Below are positions 1 through 11,278 of a stretch of 64,000 bases of DNA, piece by piece. The stretch's first letter is position 1, and every line of letters begins with the position of its first letter. The notes under the pieces were generated by a model. It was not told where the DNA came from, ran no database searches, and worked only from the letters and a program-made list of their open reading frames with translations. Both the position numbers and the translations under genes were made by a program. This DNA is from Actinomucor elegans (Eukaryota > Mucoromycota > Mucoromycetes > Mucorales > Mucoraceae): contig JAMSLZ010000001.1 of assembly GCA_026027325.1 (NCBI GenBank), forward strand, positions 4,402,001 through 4,466,000, read 5' to 3'.

Positions 1-1145
1 TAGATATTGCAGCAAGTATAGCGCAATTTTTGAAACCATTGGTTGCGACAAATGAACTTGGATGTCCTTGAAGTCCTTGGCAAAAATCTAAATTATAATT
101 GTAGCTGGACCAACAAGGATACGAGGTAACGTTTTGAATTTCGAGAATTACATAGAAATAAACGAATCAGGTAGGATAAACAAACTTTATTGGCTGTGTA
201 TAAATATAATAAGATGATGAACAACTACGTCATTTAAGTGCTTTCAATGATTAGACGCAAGTCTCGCCTTTCTGGTTCAGAAAACGAATTGGGGAATGAG
301 CACAGTGAAATTATGATATCTGTTATAACACGAAGTCTATTAATTATAGAAATACAGCCATGCAAGTCACTGTATCTCAAGCAAATTTGCTAATATTACC
401 ACCATATTATATATACAGGCGCTTTTCTGTTTGGAATAGATAACCAGATCACGGGCAAGTTTTTTGACACATGCATGAATCTAGTATAGGTTATCAAAGA
501 TTGTTCCTACAATAAGAAACACTCAATGCGCAAGACTAAGGTACATCTTTGAAGGGTACTGATTTGATCAATATAACAAACTAAAGCAACTAAAGATAAT
601 ACATGGTAAAGAAAACCGAGGCAAAGTACATATCATTAATGTCGCAAACTTCAAAAAAAAAAAAGAGTTAAGCTTGTCTGATATATAGTAAAGTAAAGGC
701 TATACTAGGTGCAGCAACTTATTTTCAATATGGAACGCTGATCACAAGCAGCATTAAACCAAAGTCGGTCAAACGATCTAGAAGTGATCTACTGTAGCAT
801 GATGAATCTGAGCTAGGTTGCTAATCATATTCAATATTTTCAACGGGTATATAACTTTTAAACGAATGCGTGTAATATCTATGAGAGTGGCTAGGTAGTG
901 ATGAGCAATGCATCTTTTATATGCCATTCCTTACCATTCCTTAATATATATATATCACGATATTCTGGGTCTTCTGGTTGATTCTAATCAAGTTGATCTT
1001 AATTACCCTGAATCACAACTAGTGTAGATTTGAAAACATTTCTATAGATATAGATTACTACCAAGTATAAAAAAAAACACACATTGAATTGTACAGTAGT
1101 TTATCTAATTACAGGTGTACTTTTTTTATTACTTGCTCTTTCCCA
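1..1145. other. Gene-free stretch at left edge
   Basis: AT-rich sequence with no open frame that looks coding on either strand. There are short A/T runs, for example around 651-664 and 1069-1078. I see no RNA gene and no repeat that I can align to the rest of the window. It contains the 3' flank of the minus-strand NAA50 gene. Confidence 0.5.
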
Positions 1146-1764
1146 CTATTCAATGTTTTTTGATACGAGGAAGGCATCTCTAGGTTCAATATGCTTATAA
1201 TAATCCTTTTCTGTGCTGATGATTTCAAAATCATTCTTTTTATAAAAGTCCACTGCAGCTGCATTGTTGGTTTGGACGTGTAAATATACTTTGGAGATAT
1301 CTTTTGAAAGCTTAGCTTGTTCCAAGATGTGTTGAAGGAGTAGAGTACCTACAATTCATCATCCTATTAGCTTCTAATGGTAGTTTATCGAGAGACAGAG
1401 AAAGAGAGGGAAAAAAAAACACGAAGGATTCTTACCTAGGCCAAGCTTGCGGTAAGGCTCCAAGACACCCAAGGTCATCATATAAATCTTGAACTTTTCT
1501 GGGTTACTATCATCAACTTCTTTGCGACAGCAAACAGTACCAACGCATACATCATTGTAATAAGCTTTAAAATTGCTTTGGTGAGATTATGTATATAAAA
1601 TTGGTCATCAAGCGCAATGTACCTAATTTTGCAAATTCGCCAGCTTCTAATAATTCGTTATAAAAGTTTTCGCCATAATGGACTGGGAATAAAGTTTTAT
1701 GAAGTACTTTGACTTGACCCAAGTTGTTGGGAGTAACATCTCCAAGGTCAGAACGGGTTGCCAT
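1146..1764 (-). CDS. NAA50: N-alpha-acetyltransferase NAA50 (GNAT family)
   Basis: Three exons (1764-1623, 1564-1436, 1348-1146) give 157 aa; the human enzyme is 169 aa. The protein is a single GNAT fold. The N-terminus runs MATRSDLGDVTPNN and is followed by a FPVHYGENFY segment, both diagnostic of NAA50/San. The acetyl-CoA loop RKLGLG is at residues 86-91, split by intron 2. The end YYKHIEPRDA matches the NAA50 C-terminal signature. The family acetylates the N-terminal Met of nascent proteins, usually beside the NatA complex on ribosomes, and can acetylate lysines. Introns of 58 and 87 nt begin GTACAT and GTAAGA. No close alternative; only the exact splice sites are inferred. Confidence 0.92.
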
Positions 1765-1897
1765 TGAAAGAAAATTGATTAAAAAGAAGAAGAGCTTGCT
1801 TGGGTATCAAGCTCGCGTAAAAATTTTCAGTTTCAGTGCGTATACACAAAAAACCTCCTCTTCTTGGTCGAGGGTATTTGAAAAGCCGATGTCTTTA

Positions 1898-3769
1898 TTA
1901 TATGTCAATTCTCTTCTTATTAATGTATAACTGATCTATAGACTGACATACCAAGTCCACATAGCCAGCGTCATAAATATCTTTCGGCTCCCAATCGGAA
2001 ACCAGATCTGATCTTTGAACAGCCAAATATTCTCGCTTATGGAGCTCAACGAACGACCAAGGCATAGGCTTCTCCAATAGCGAGTACAGCAAAGCAGCCT
2101 CAGGTTTGCTCAGGGTAATGACCTGTTTTGCCATTTCCAAACAATGGTATGCGTAATCTCGACTCATCAAGTCTTGATTAGGTATCTGATATTGATTCAT
2201 ATAGTACCAGGCTGACTTCTGCTGTTGAACAAGCGAAAAGAACCGTATACGTCGTTCTACATCAAATGTTTCGGTACGCAAGCCATGCAACTCTACTTTA
2301 CGGAACTTTTGATGTGGCATGTGAATTTGAACCTTGTACCGACGATCACGCTGGGTATAAGCAACCAAAGATAGTTGATCAAGTTGAAGGCATCTAGTTG
2401 AGATATAATCAAGGACGCCGTTGAATGAGGAGCAATGACGCATTGTTAAGGCTCGCAGAGGATGTTCGGTTTGGCTTTGAGCCATGTGTCGACGATCAAA
2501 CGAAACACGTAGCGCGATATGATCTAGCTCTAATGAAACAAGGCGTGAACAATGATCTAATATGGTATCAATTCGAAAAGGCGTTGCTAAATGACAGTAA
2601 GGTTCGCGCAGATTGAGATGGTTCAACAGTGGGCACGCTTTCGCAATAGATTGAATAAGAACTTGAGGAGGTAGGCCATGCGGCATAGAGCCAAATGTAA
2701 GCCATGTAACATTGCTGAGGATATGATGCCGGCTGTCAAAGAGCGCAGAAGTAAGTAAAGTGGGTATGGCTACATTATCGTAGACTTCCAAGCACTTCAA
2801 TTGGCTATGCTGAGCTTTATCGAGTTCTTCAAAGAAACGGAAATCGGAAGCAATATTGTTCCAACGTATAGAAGCAAGTCGTGGACAGCTTTTAATAAAA
2901 TGGCGATAAATTTCTGTCGGACAGGATTCGATAATGTCTTTACCATTGCCAGAATGATGAAAATACAGCGAGACAAGGTTTGGGTACTTTTGTCCAATAT
3001 AAGGTAGCCAATCCTGGTATCGATCTGCGCCATATTGGCTTTGCAATCTAAATGATCTCATTCGCTTCAAGGGCTCTATTACACTGATTGGCATAGCAGC
3101 CATCATCCTGATAAATCCCAATGCTTCTGCTCTATAGCCTTCCAACGAGACTTGTTCTAGAAATGGACAAGCTTGATGAATCGATTCAATAAACTTGATG
3201 TTGATATTACTGTCAGGTTGGTTAATTCCCAAGAGCGTGAGACTTCTTAGGCCTGGTGTGTAACGCAGAATATCCAGGCTATTGACTTGATTGATATTGT
3301 ACAAATCCAAAGTGAGCGAAGATAATCTACCTGAGCCATAGCAAGATAAAAATTGTATAGCAAAAACCGGGAGTCTTTGACGCGATTGATAGTTTCGAGG
3401 CGTACAGGCAGGCTCTTCCAAATGATATCCAAGATAATTCCAGATGCGCCAATCAATATATATAGATTGTACGTAAGGGCACAATTGCTGAATATGTATT
3501 AACTCGTTTTCGGATAGTTCATCTAGTAAGATATCAAGTTGATAAACACATTGCCCTAATGGTGAGTTGGTATATTGTGTTGCTATAAAATTGCTGACAA
3601 GTTGCTTATATTGATTTTTTGTCTCTATGGTGATATTACGATAAAGGAATCTAAGAAAGACATGATAGAAAGCTCGATTTAACTGTATTATTTCGTATCT
3701 GTCTCTAACAGTAAGGTAATCATTGATATGTTCAATAATTTCAAACGGCAGGTATGGTATTGATATCAT
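1898..3769 (-). CDS. F-box/LRR-like protein
   Basis: Intronless 623-aa frame. Residues about 4-45 form an F-box (LPFEIIEHINDYL, then a leucine-rich helix and FLYRNI). The rest shows irregular leucine-rich repeats with repeated LxxLxL and CP.L motifs. Such proteins are expected to be substrate-recognition subunits of SCF ubiquitin ligases through Skp1; the substrate cannot be told. Its C-terminal 160 residues resemble the next gene at 6298-8211 (shared DRR..QV, GLRT, RIRFF, WYYM.QY and W.P..IY..G blocks), so the two are paralogues. The stop lies 133 bp from the NAA50 start, on the same strand. Confidence 0.85.
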   Translation of the reverse strand: MISIPYLPFEIIEHINDYLTVRDRYEIIQLNRAFYHVFLRFLYRNITIETKNQYKQLVSNFIATQYTNSPLGQCVYQLDILLDELSENELIHIQQLCPYVQSIYIDWRIWNYLGYHLEEPACTPRNYQSRQRLPVFAIQFLSCYGSGRLSSLTLDLYNINQVNSLDILRYTPGLRSLTLLGINQPDSNINIKFIESIHQACPFLEQVSLEGYRAEALGFIRMMAAMPISVIEPLKRMRSFRLQSQYGADRYQDWLPYIGQKYPNLVSLYFHHSGNGKDIIESCPTEIYRHFIKSCPRLASIRWNNIASDFRFFEELDKAQHSQLKCLEVYDNVAIPTLLTSALFDSRHHILSNVTWLTFGSMPHGLPPQVLIQSIAKACPLLNHLNLREPYCHLATPFRIDTILDHCSRLVSLELDHIALRVSFDRRHMAQSQTEHPLRALTMRHCSSFNGVLDYISTRCLQLDQLSLVAYTQRDRRYKVQIHMPHQKFRKVELHGLRTETFDVERRIRFFSLVQQQKSAWYYMNQYQIPNQDLMSRDYAYHCLEMAKQVITLSKPEAALLYSLLEKPMPWSFVELHKREYLAVQRSDLVSDWEPKDIYDAGYVDLVCQSIDQLYINKKRIDI

Positions 3770-6297
3770 CTAAGTGAAAAAAAAAGAAATAAGAAAAAGC
3801 GCTAATAAAGCACTGCTAATTAAAAGGTTAATGCCAGTAATAGTTGACGGTGCCTGAATGTCCTAGTCTACTGCTGGGAACTGAAACGCAGATTGAACCA
3901 CTAAGAATGCAAATGACTCAGGCTGGATTATTTAAGCTTCCGCACCAAATAAAAGTCAATAACAAAGCGTATACTTTTAGCTATATTCTTCTGATAACCC
4001 AATTGAGCGTTATCTTGAAAGACAAAACATACACAAAAGCGTTGCTACACATGCTTGATGCTAATCATACAATACAAGGTTTGTTAACATTTGGTTCTTG
4101 AAACTTCCAACCATCGGCATATTTTCTGTCTGCTTGGATGCCGATCCTTGTACCTTTATCTAATTTTACGGAATAGTATTGATCATTTCTATAGTTCATT
4201 AGTAGGAAATTAAAGTCCTTTTTTTTTAATTAAGCTTGTCGTAAACACAGCCTTTAGACTTTTATTTAATCTAATTAGAGTGATTGCGTATCCATTTTGT
4301 CAGCCAAAAACATCACACTATCGGCGAAAGGAACCTATATATAGAAATTGGCAAAAACACATTATCCATACTTACTGCATATGCGTCATAATGTATCTTC
4401 TTGCCTATAGCATTCCTATCATCTCGATACAAGCCTATCTTGCCTATCATTTTTATACCTGCTATAGAGAAAAAGAACATGTTTCGCTCATCAGAGAAGA
4501 TTGCTTATCGGGGTCGATCAAGATAATCGCATCTAGATCAATAGTAATCAACGTTATAGTTTCAAAACTCGAGTAAGCTATCTACAGAACAATATATATT
4601 AGCTTTATTGAACAAATCGGTGCACTGTAGACTTCTGTCCAATGTCATCTCTGCTGATTAGTTTGTATATATTTCAGAAAAGAATTATTGCAACTGGAAA
4701 AACCTTAGTTTGAACCAGATGAAATGGTTATATAACCATATTTATTTGTTTTTTTTTTTTTTATCTTACTAATGTTCACTTTTGCGTATCAATTAGTTAT
4801 TAATATAAATACGACATGCCCATTACAATTTCAATTAAACAAAGGCTATAATGAATGTAGCATTTAATTCTATATTTTAAATCATAGGTAATATACAAAA
4901 TTCACAAATCATAGTAAATTGTATTATACTTGCCGTAATACATTCTGAGTACTAGTAATAGTTATCATTGTATGTGATATTTGACTGATATTAGTTGAGA
5001 GATCTACATGTCTATAATTCTACACCGTATTAAATGAATGGAATTTACGTTTTAGTCAAAACAATAGCTTTAGTAAATGCAATGTTCCATGTGGAGAAGT
5101 TACTGACCATTACATGCGACATCAATCAGGATATTAATCGAGAAATTAGAGATATTCGATTTCAGAAAGAAAGAAAAAATTCCAAAGGTGTCCGATAAAG
5201 AAAACTGAAAGGATGATACCTATCGACATTGTAGTTTTAATCTCTCAATTTTGAAGTAAACTGTACTTCCTATGATGGCGTTTAAAACTTGTTTCATCAA
5301 CTTCTACATAAAATATTCAGAAAATTTTATCTCTGTTTTTTTCTGGAACATTTCATTAGAGTAATGAAGAGAAAGCTTAAGAAACTTGGCAATGGAAACG
5401 GTAGTGAAGTTGTTATTAAGACTTTTTTTTTGGAACTGAACACTAACTCTATCTTTTACATGTAGTTTCTACTAATAAATCTGTCAGAAACTATCAACGC
5501 CTAAATCCACCAATCGCTTCTATCCGATAGCTCGATGAAACTAGTATAAATTATGATCTATTGGCTACTATTGCTTGTCAACCATTTGGTATTGGACCAA
5601 AAAAACCATATCCTAGCAGGCTCATTGGTTTTGCTTTGATTTTCTGTGGTGCTAGAGGGCTTAGTCTATAATCAAACTTTATTTCTTTTACATTTGGCAG
5701 CTTGCATAAACCGAGACAAAGCTGCTCTCTATTGAGCACCATCATTTCATTGGAATAAAAAAGGGTATTTCATACATTAACCCGTGTAATTAAAGAAAGA
5801 GCGACTCATGTAAGCTAAACCCAATGACCGAAGCATCTGTGAACCTATCTCGGTTAAAAAAAAAAGCTGGAAAAGCTTGGACGATGATAGGATACATTTT
5901 TCATTACTCTATCCATTATTTTTAGTTGAGGTTCAAAAGGCTGAATGACGCTAGGATACTTTTTCCTTAATGGTTACATTTCAGCCAGTTATTAAACTCG
6001 TAAAAGAACATCCTTCTTGGAACCCAGAGTAAAACTTAATAAACCAACAATAGCATATATATATATATATAACACAAGCCAATACATAACAATGTCATAT
6101 TCAAAAACTAGAAACAGTATAATTATTAACAAGGACACCGTTTATATTGATAACTAAAGACCAAATCGTATAGCCAGTAAAGAAACATGAATGTTATAGG
6201 ATATGACTATACAACTTGAACAAGTGGGCTATTTTCGTCCAATACCGACTAGTTTATGACTGGTGTAATTTCATCCAAGAAAAATTGTATTTTTTAT
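3770..6297. other. 2.5-kb spacer between the two F-box paralogues
   Basis: No convincing gene. Open frames at 3844-4101 (+, TTG start) and 4280-4576 (+, non-ATG start) match nothing I know. A degenerate repeat copy lies at about 5077-5150. On the minus strand about 5240-5440 reads as a protein-like but broken frame, possibly an old transposase scrap. A (TA)n run is at about 6056-6071. Confidence 0.45.
5077..5150 (+). repeat. Degenerate copy of dispersed ~80-bp repeat
   Basis: It follows the same order of blocks as the copies at 18132-18213 and 43036-43117: a GCAATGTTCCAT-like start, a GTTACT block, TGCGACATCAATC, then ATCGAGAAATTAGAG. It is weakly conserved and recognised only by block order. 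Confidence 0.35.
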
Positions 6298-8211
6298 TCA
6301 ATTGATAACTACTAGCTTATTGTTAATCGTCAAACTCTGTATGGATCCACAATCGATTTTCACAATGCCACTATAATAGATATTCTCGGGATCCCAACAT
6401 GATTCGTCAATGCCCAAGATACGAGGCGATCGTAGGTTTCGTTTTGCGGCTTCAATGTCCCAAGCCTTTAAGGTTTTGGTAGTTACCAATGAATCCAGTT
6501 CCTGAATATCCCGGTCATTCAATCTGTCAAATCGACGTGCATATTCCATATTTCGGAACTTCTGAAACGATAGCTTTTGGCCCACAGGGTGATTTCGAAT
6601 ATCGTACTGGCTCATATAGTACCATATGTCGCCTACAACAAAGAAACGGATACGACATCCAGTATAAAAGCTCCGTGTACGTAAACCTTGAATTTTGAGG
6701 ATAGACAAGTGCTGCTTGGGCAAAACAATGCGGACCTGATCTCTACGATCGGTTTGGAAACAAGCCAACAGCTCAACATGATCCAAATGAGCGCAGCGAT
6801 TGGAAACGGTTGCAAAGACGCCTTCTGTGAACGAGGATCTCTTCAATATCAGTCTTCTCAAAGGATGCGGTGTTTGTGGCTGCTGAACAGTAGTCATTGT
6901 ACTAAAAGTGCAATTGACATGGACATCTTTGATATACAGACTCTTCAGATGTTTACAGTATGTCAATATATCGTCCATGCCATACGCCAAGTCCGGATCA
7001 ACAAAGCATTCTTGAATCTTGAGATGGTTTAGGTTTAGGCATTGGCCAATGGCTTTGAGAACCTGCACAGTACTTATATTGGTTGGTGGCCGGCCTAATG
7101 TAAGTGATGTAAGTAGACTCGACATCAGACTGCCTTGCTGGACAATAGGAGAATCCACCAGCGATCCAGGCGTCACAAAGTTTTCGTAAGCCCCAATGCT
7201 TTGCAGATATAAAAATGGCTGCTTTTGTTGGTGGCCGTGATGCTGATTGCAAAGACGGAACAAACGCTTTTGTTGATCATGCTGCACAATGATCTTGTTC
7301 CACCGCACTGATTTTAGATGTTGGCATCCATGCGTAAAGAGTGTATAGATGCGATCTGGAACGGGCTGGCTTTGTCCACCGTCTTTACCAAGTCCACAAT
7401 GCTTGAATCGAAGATGCTGTAAATGAGGGTATTTGATGGAAAAGTAAGGTAACCAATAGGGCCATTTGGCAGCGCCGGATTTAGAAGAAAGGGAAAACAC
7501 TTTAAGCGGCGTTTGAGTGAGGACAATGGCTGTGTTCTTGAGTTCATTGAATTGCGGTAAAAATGAAGGGCTAGGATCAGCCAGTGTACATTTGATAATT
7601 AAAGAGTTCAATTGAGGGCACAACTGGTGAATGGTTTCTAGATAGCCTAATGTAACGACATGCTCATGGTTGAGATTTTTGAGTTTTAAACTTTTAAGAC
7701 GAGGACACAATGCTAGAATAGACCAAACATCAACTGCTTCATGATTAAGGCAATCAATTGAAAGATATTTCAGATTGTGAGAGCTATAGTGGTGAAACAG
7801 GTGATGTATTGAAGGAGCCAAGCCTTGAGAAGGGTGAATAAATGAAATGGGTGCTTCAGGATCAAAATAGGCATGGAAAGGCAAAGGGCCCCAGATATTC
7901 CAGTCAATGGTTAATGTGTCTATGTCAGGGAATAGCTTAGTCAGGCTATACACTTGATGTTCTGATAGCTGTATTTTTTGGAGGGTTATTGAGCGCACCA
8001 GATATCCAGGAAGTTTATCGGAATGAAAGGCAGACAAGATTGTTTGCTGCTTGTCATGATTATCCAACGCAAGAGAGCGATAGATGAATGCATGGAAGGA
8101 ATGATACCATGCTTTGGATACCAGTATCGCATTCAGCAAGTCATTCGTGCAGGTATGTGTAGAGATCAACTCTATGATTTCAAAGGGCAAAGATTGTATT
8201 ATAAAAGCCAT
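6298..8211 (-). CDS. F-box/LRR-like protein, paralogue
   Basis: Intronless 637-aa frame. The F-box is at residues about 7-48 (SLPFEIIELISTH, then AWYHSFHAFIYRSL). It is followed by degenerate leucine-rich repeats (LKSLKLKNL, LNSLIIK, LKSLYIKDV). It aligns over most of its length with the F-box protein at 1898-3769 and ends with a similar sequence (PENIYYSGIVKI against PKDIYDAGYVDL). The likely role is an SCF ubiquitin-ligase substrate adaptor; the target is unknown. Same strand and intronless structure as its paralogue suggest local duplication, now diverged and separated by 2.5 kb. Confidence 0.84.
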   Translation of the reverse strand: MAFIIQSLPFEIIELISTHTCTNDLLNAILVSKAWYHSFHAFIYRSLALDNHDKQQTILSAFHSDKLPGYLVRSITLQKIQLSEHQVYSLTKLFPDIDTLTIDWNIWGPLPFHAYFDPEAPISFIHPSQGLAPSIHHLFHHYSSHNLKYLSIDCLNHEAVDVWSILALCPRLKSLKLKNLNHEHVVTLGYLETIHQLCPQLNSLIIKCTLADPSPSFLPQFNELKNTAIVLTQTPLKVFSLSSKSGAAKWPYWLPYFSIKYPHLQHLRFKHCGLGKDGGQSQPVPDRIYTLFTHGCQHLKSVRWNKIIVQHDQQKRLFRLCNQHHGHQQKQPFLYLQSIGAYENFVTPGSLVDSPIVQQGSLMSSLLTSLTLGRPPTNISTVQVLKAIGQCLNLNHLKIQECFVDPDLAYGMDDILTYCKHLKSLYIKDVHVNCTFSTMTTVQQPQTPHPLRRLILKRSSFTEGVFATVSNRCAHLDHVELLACFQTDRRDQVRIVLPKQHLSILKIQGLRTRSFYTGCRIRFFVVGDIWYYMSQYDIRNHPVGQKLSFQKFRNMEYARRFDRLNDRDIQELDSLVTTKTLKAWDIEAAKRNLRSPRILGIDESCWDPENIYYSGIVKIDCGSIQSLTINNKLVVIN

Positions 8212-8789
8212 TAGGTATGAATATAAAAAAGAAAAGATGTGTATCTAGAATCCAGTTAAATACGTTATTGATGTGATCCAGGTGAATATATGTTTAAATG
8301 ATTGGCTCTGATTATTGGCTAAATGATACCATGAGCGATGACTCTTGCGCTTTTCATAAACGAGAATGAGGGGACGAATCATCTGCTAGTATGAAACAGT
8401 TTGTGAGAACAGAGAAATTTTTTACTCGAAAAATTTCTATATAATATTGGTGCATATCACCCGGCAGTTGTTATCAGTAATTATAGTACTTTAGTATTGG
8501 ATGTTGAGGGTTTCATAAATTTTTTTGCCCTGAAGTACAGAGAAATTTTTCTTCTTCTTTGGTATGATTAGTAACACTGCAACTATGACAAAGCTCGTCA
8601 ATAACTCAAGCAATTTTAATGAAATACCACATATCGCAAGCCCACTTGGCAATAGCCCTCTATGATCGAGAAAAATTTAGTAGGAGATCCTTTATTTATG
8701 TCCAGGCCTAGTTTGGCCAAATTTTTTGGTTGATATAATAGACCCTTTCATTCTTTTATCTACTTGTGTGTATAGTATACAAACCAAAT
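8212..8789. promoter_or_regulatory. Shared upstream region of divergent F-box and TBC genes
   Basis: The 578-bp interval lies between two divergently transcribed starts, so it should contain both promoters. It is AT-rich, with three similar AGAAATTTTT strings near 8411, 8540 and 8669 on mixed strands; the first is half of a small inverted repeat (8411-8436). No specific factor site is recognised. Confidence 0.4.
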
Positions 8790-9968
8790 ATGAACCAGGA
8801 TGAGGAAGAATTATCCTATCTAGATGATTTTCAGGAGATTTTACAATCGGAAGTCTATGTTGACTTGGAGAGATTACGTATTCTTGCTAGACACGGTATT
8901 CCAGACCAAATTAGAGGAGTATGCGCCATTCGTTGTTATTTGTATACATCATGTCAGCTAAACTCCTTTGTGAATCTTTTAGGAAGTTTGGAAGTACTTG
9001 TTGGGCGTCCAACAAGCTGACCGCTGTAAGAAACAAGACGTATCATTGTTTTCTTTTTACATATTAACAAGTCTCGCACCTTAGCCAAGGAGCTGACTTC
9101 AAGTAAAGCTAGAAGCGAAGAATACGATCAAATGGACAAGATAGACAATGAAATAGCCAAGAGAATACGTGGCGATGTTACAAGATACCAAAGAAGAGTG
9201 CCAGAGGTTGAGGGCAAAGATTACGTTCAATCGTTTGTCAACATTATTCTGGCCTACCTGAATTCTAACCGAGACGTAGAGTATAGCGGTAGTTTGGTAC
9301 CATTGTGTGCACCTTTTATCTACGTTTTAGAAACTGAATGCGACGCCTATTTTTGTTTTGAGAGATTGATGCAAGCACTTGGTACGTATTATTCCATTGA
9401 TCATGTAAAAGATTGGCTAATTGATAGTGTATCTGGTAGAGGAATACAATTCTACTATTAGCTTAAAAGAACAGGTAGCTCAGTTCATGACCTTGTTCCG
9501 CTGTGGATTACCCGAGCTGTGTAGTTATTTTGATGATGAAGAAGTCGATTTGAATGAATGGTCTACTTCTTGGCTACAAAATCTATTGGCAAAGGAAATG
9601 AAATTTGAAAACCTAGTTCGCTTGTGGGGTAAAATAATCAATTAAAAGATATAGAAGCTACAAGATTTAATTAATTTACTTGTCTATAGACTCTTACTTT
9701 GCAATGCCAGATCCATTTGCTTTTCATCCATTCGTTTGTTTATGTAAGGCATTAGTTTATCAGGTTAAACCTATGTTACTAATGATGTGTAATAGCGATC
9801 CTATTAAGTGCAAAAGAAGCGCTTGAAGACTTGGAGCAATCTGAAATTCGAACTATGCTACTTAGGTTGCCCTTATTAAATATGGAGATGGTAAATAGCA
9901 GCATGCATGATGCTCCTGGAGATTTAATTATTAACATTGGCCGTATAGGTGATAGCGGACGCATATAA
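8790..9968 (+). CDS. TBC-domain Rab GTPase-activating protein
   Basis: Six exons (8790-8918, 8983-9025, 9085-9381, 9440-9628, 9690-9743, 9796-9968) encode 294 aa, essentially one TBC domain. GIPDQIRGEVWKYLLG (residues about 36-51) is the domain entry. The catalytic-arginine motif IxxDxxR is present as I85-D88-R91. The late RLWD.YFA and FHPFVCL blocks are typical. The second catalytic motif, YxQ, is not intact: Y124 is followed by SGSLVPL where YCQGM is usual, so the glutamine finger seems missing. TBC proteins speed GTP hydrolysis by Rab GTPases in membrane traffic; the target is unknown. The ATG at 8790 is chosen because the longer frame begins with GTG. Confidence 0.87.
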
Positions 9969-11278
9969 CTTTAGACATGAAACCATGGAAAGGCAAATGA
10001 ATGAAAATGGCGAGTTATAGTAATACTTTAGCTCGATACAAAAGAAAAAAAATATATATATATATATATATGTAGATAGTTAGTTTTTGATGCTGTGCTT
10101 TGTCTTTTAGTATCGCCATACCAATGGCTTACTCCCGTTTGGTTTGTTAAGCGCTAATTTATGTTGCACTTTATTATTGATATGTAAAGCATTAACGTTA
10201 TTGATTGGACATGTTCCCAAAATAAGGTTCAGAACTGTCGAGAGATCTATATAATCATTAGCTCTAGGATATATCAACTGCACACCATTTACAGTCAACT
10301 ATTAGTAATTATAATAAATTCATTGTACTTCAGTTAAACAATGATTGCAATAGATTCCGCAAGTCATTCTAAGCATACACTCGTTATCAGGATGTGATAT
10401 TAAACCGGGATCAATAGATGGATCTATTGATCAATGGACATAAATTTGTGTGATGTGTGCATTACAACCATTCACTAAAATACAATATAGCTATAGTACT
10501 TTAATCGAAAATATATATATATAACTAGTAGTCTTCAATTGCGTTGCTTATTTATAGCTGGTTAACTAATATTGCAATGCTGAAAAATTGGTACTGGTAG
10601 TTTTATAAAGCGCAACGATGGCATTTTAGTCTTATTAATACCGTGAGTTTGTCACATTGGAGATTATTTGAATGTATTTCTTGTTGACATAAAATACTCT
10701 AGTTATGGTTACATTTACAAAAAAACTTAAATCTGCTTTTTATTTATTATCAAAGATAACTCGATCATTTGAAGGATTGTTTACAGCTTGTGCTTGAGGA
10801 TTAAATTATACATTTCTTTTTCTATTAAAAGCCGGATCAAAGTTTAAACTAAAAATCATGGGTGGGTCTGAAAAGCGCTGTCGAAATTGTATCACATTCT
10901 TCACCCGCCAATAGGAATGGAAATAACATTGTGGCGATACCCTTCGAATCCCTTTTTAATGAAACTAAAGGCATTTAGAAAGAATGGGTGATAATGCAAT
11001 TCTGTTTCTTCTAGTTAAGCGTAATTACTAGTGCTTATTTTATTACCTAAAAGTTAATTTGAAGCCTATTATTAGTAAGATTCTGTAAACTGACGGAATA
11101 AAATAGCTAGAAAATGGTGTTTTTGTAACATGAGCCTTGAAAAAAACTTTCTGGCTGCCTATTAAAAAAAAGAAAAAAAAAAAAAAAAAACCGCTCATTG
11201 GAATTTTATTCAATTAACGTTGTGAGCATATATAAATGTATACATAAGGTAAGTTGTCGAGTTTTGAAGCCAGTTTCT
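9969..11278. other. Intergenic, repeat-bearing
   Basis: Convergent gap between the TBC gene and the SNARE gene. It holds a (TA)n run at about 10052-10071, a repeat copy at 10352-10436 and a shorter match (GTCGAGAGATCTATATAATC) at 10236-10255. Long A runs are at 11165-11190. No coding frame is supported. Confidence 0.45.
10352..10436 (+). repeat. Copy of dispersed ~80-bp repeat
   Basis: Blocks in order: GATTCCGCAAGTCATTCTAA, then TATCAGGATGTGATATTAAA, then CCGGGATCAATAGATGGATC. These match the copies at 18434-18530 and 43036-43117. Confidence 0.5.

Noticed and set aside
3844..4101. 85-codon frame right of the first F-box gene
   Set aside because: No ATG start, no recognisable family; kept only as a note in the gap entry.
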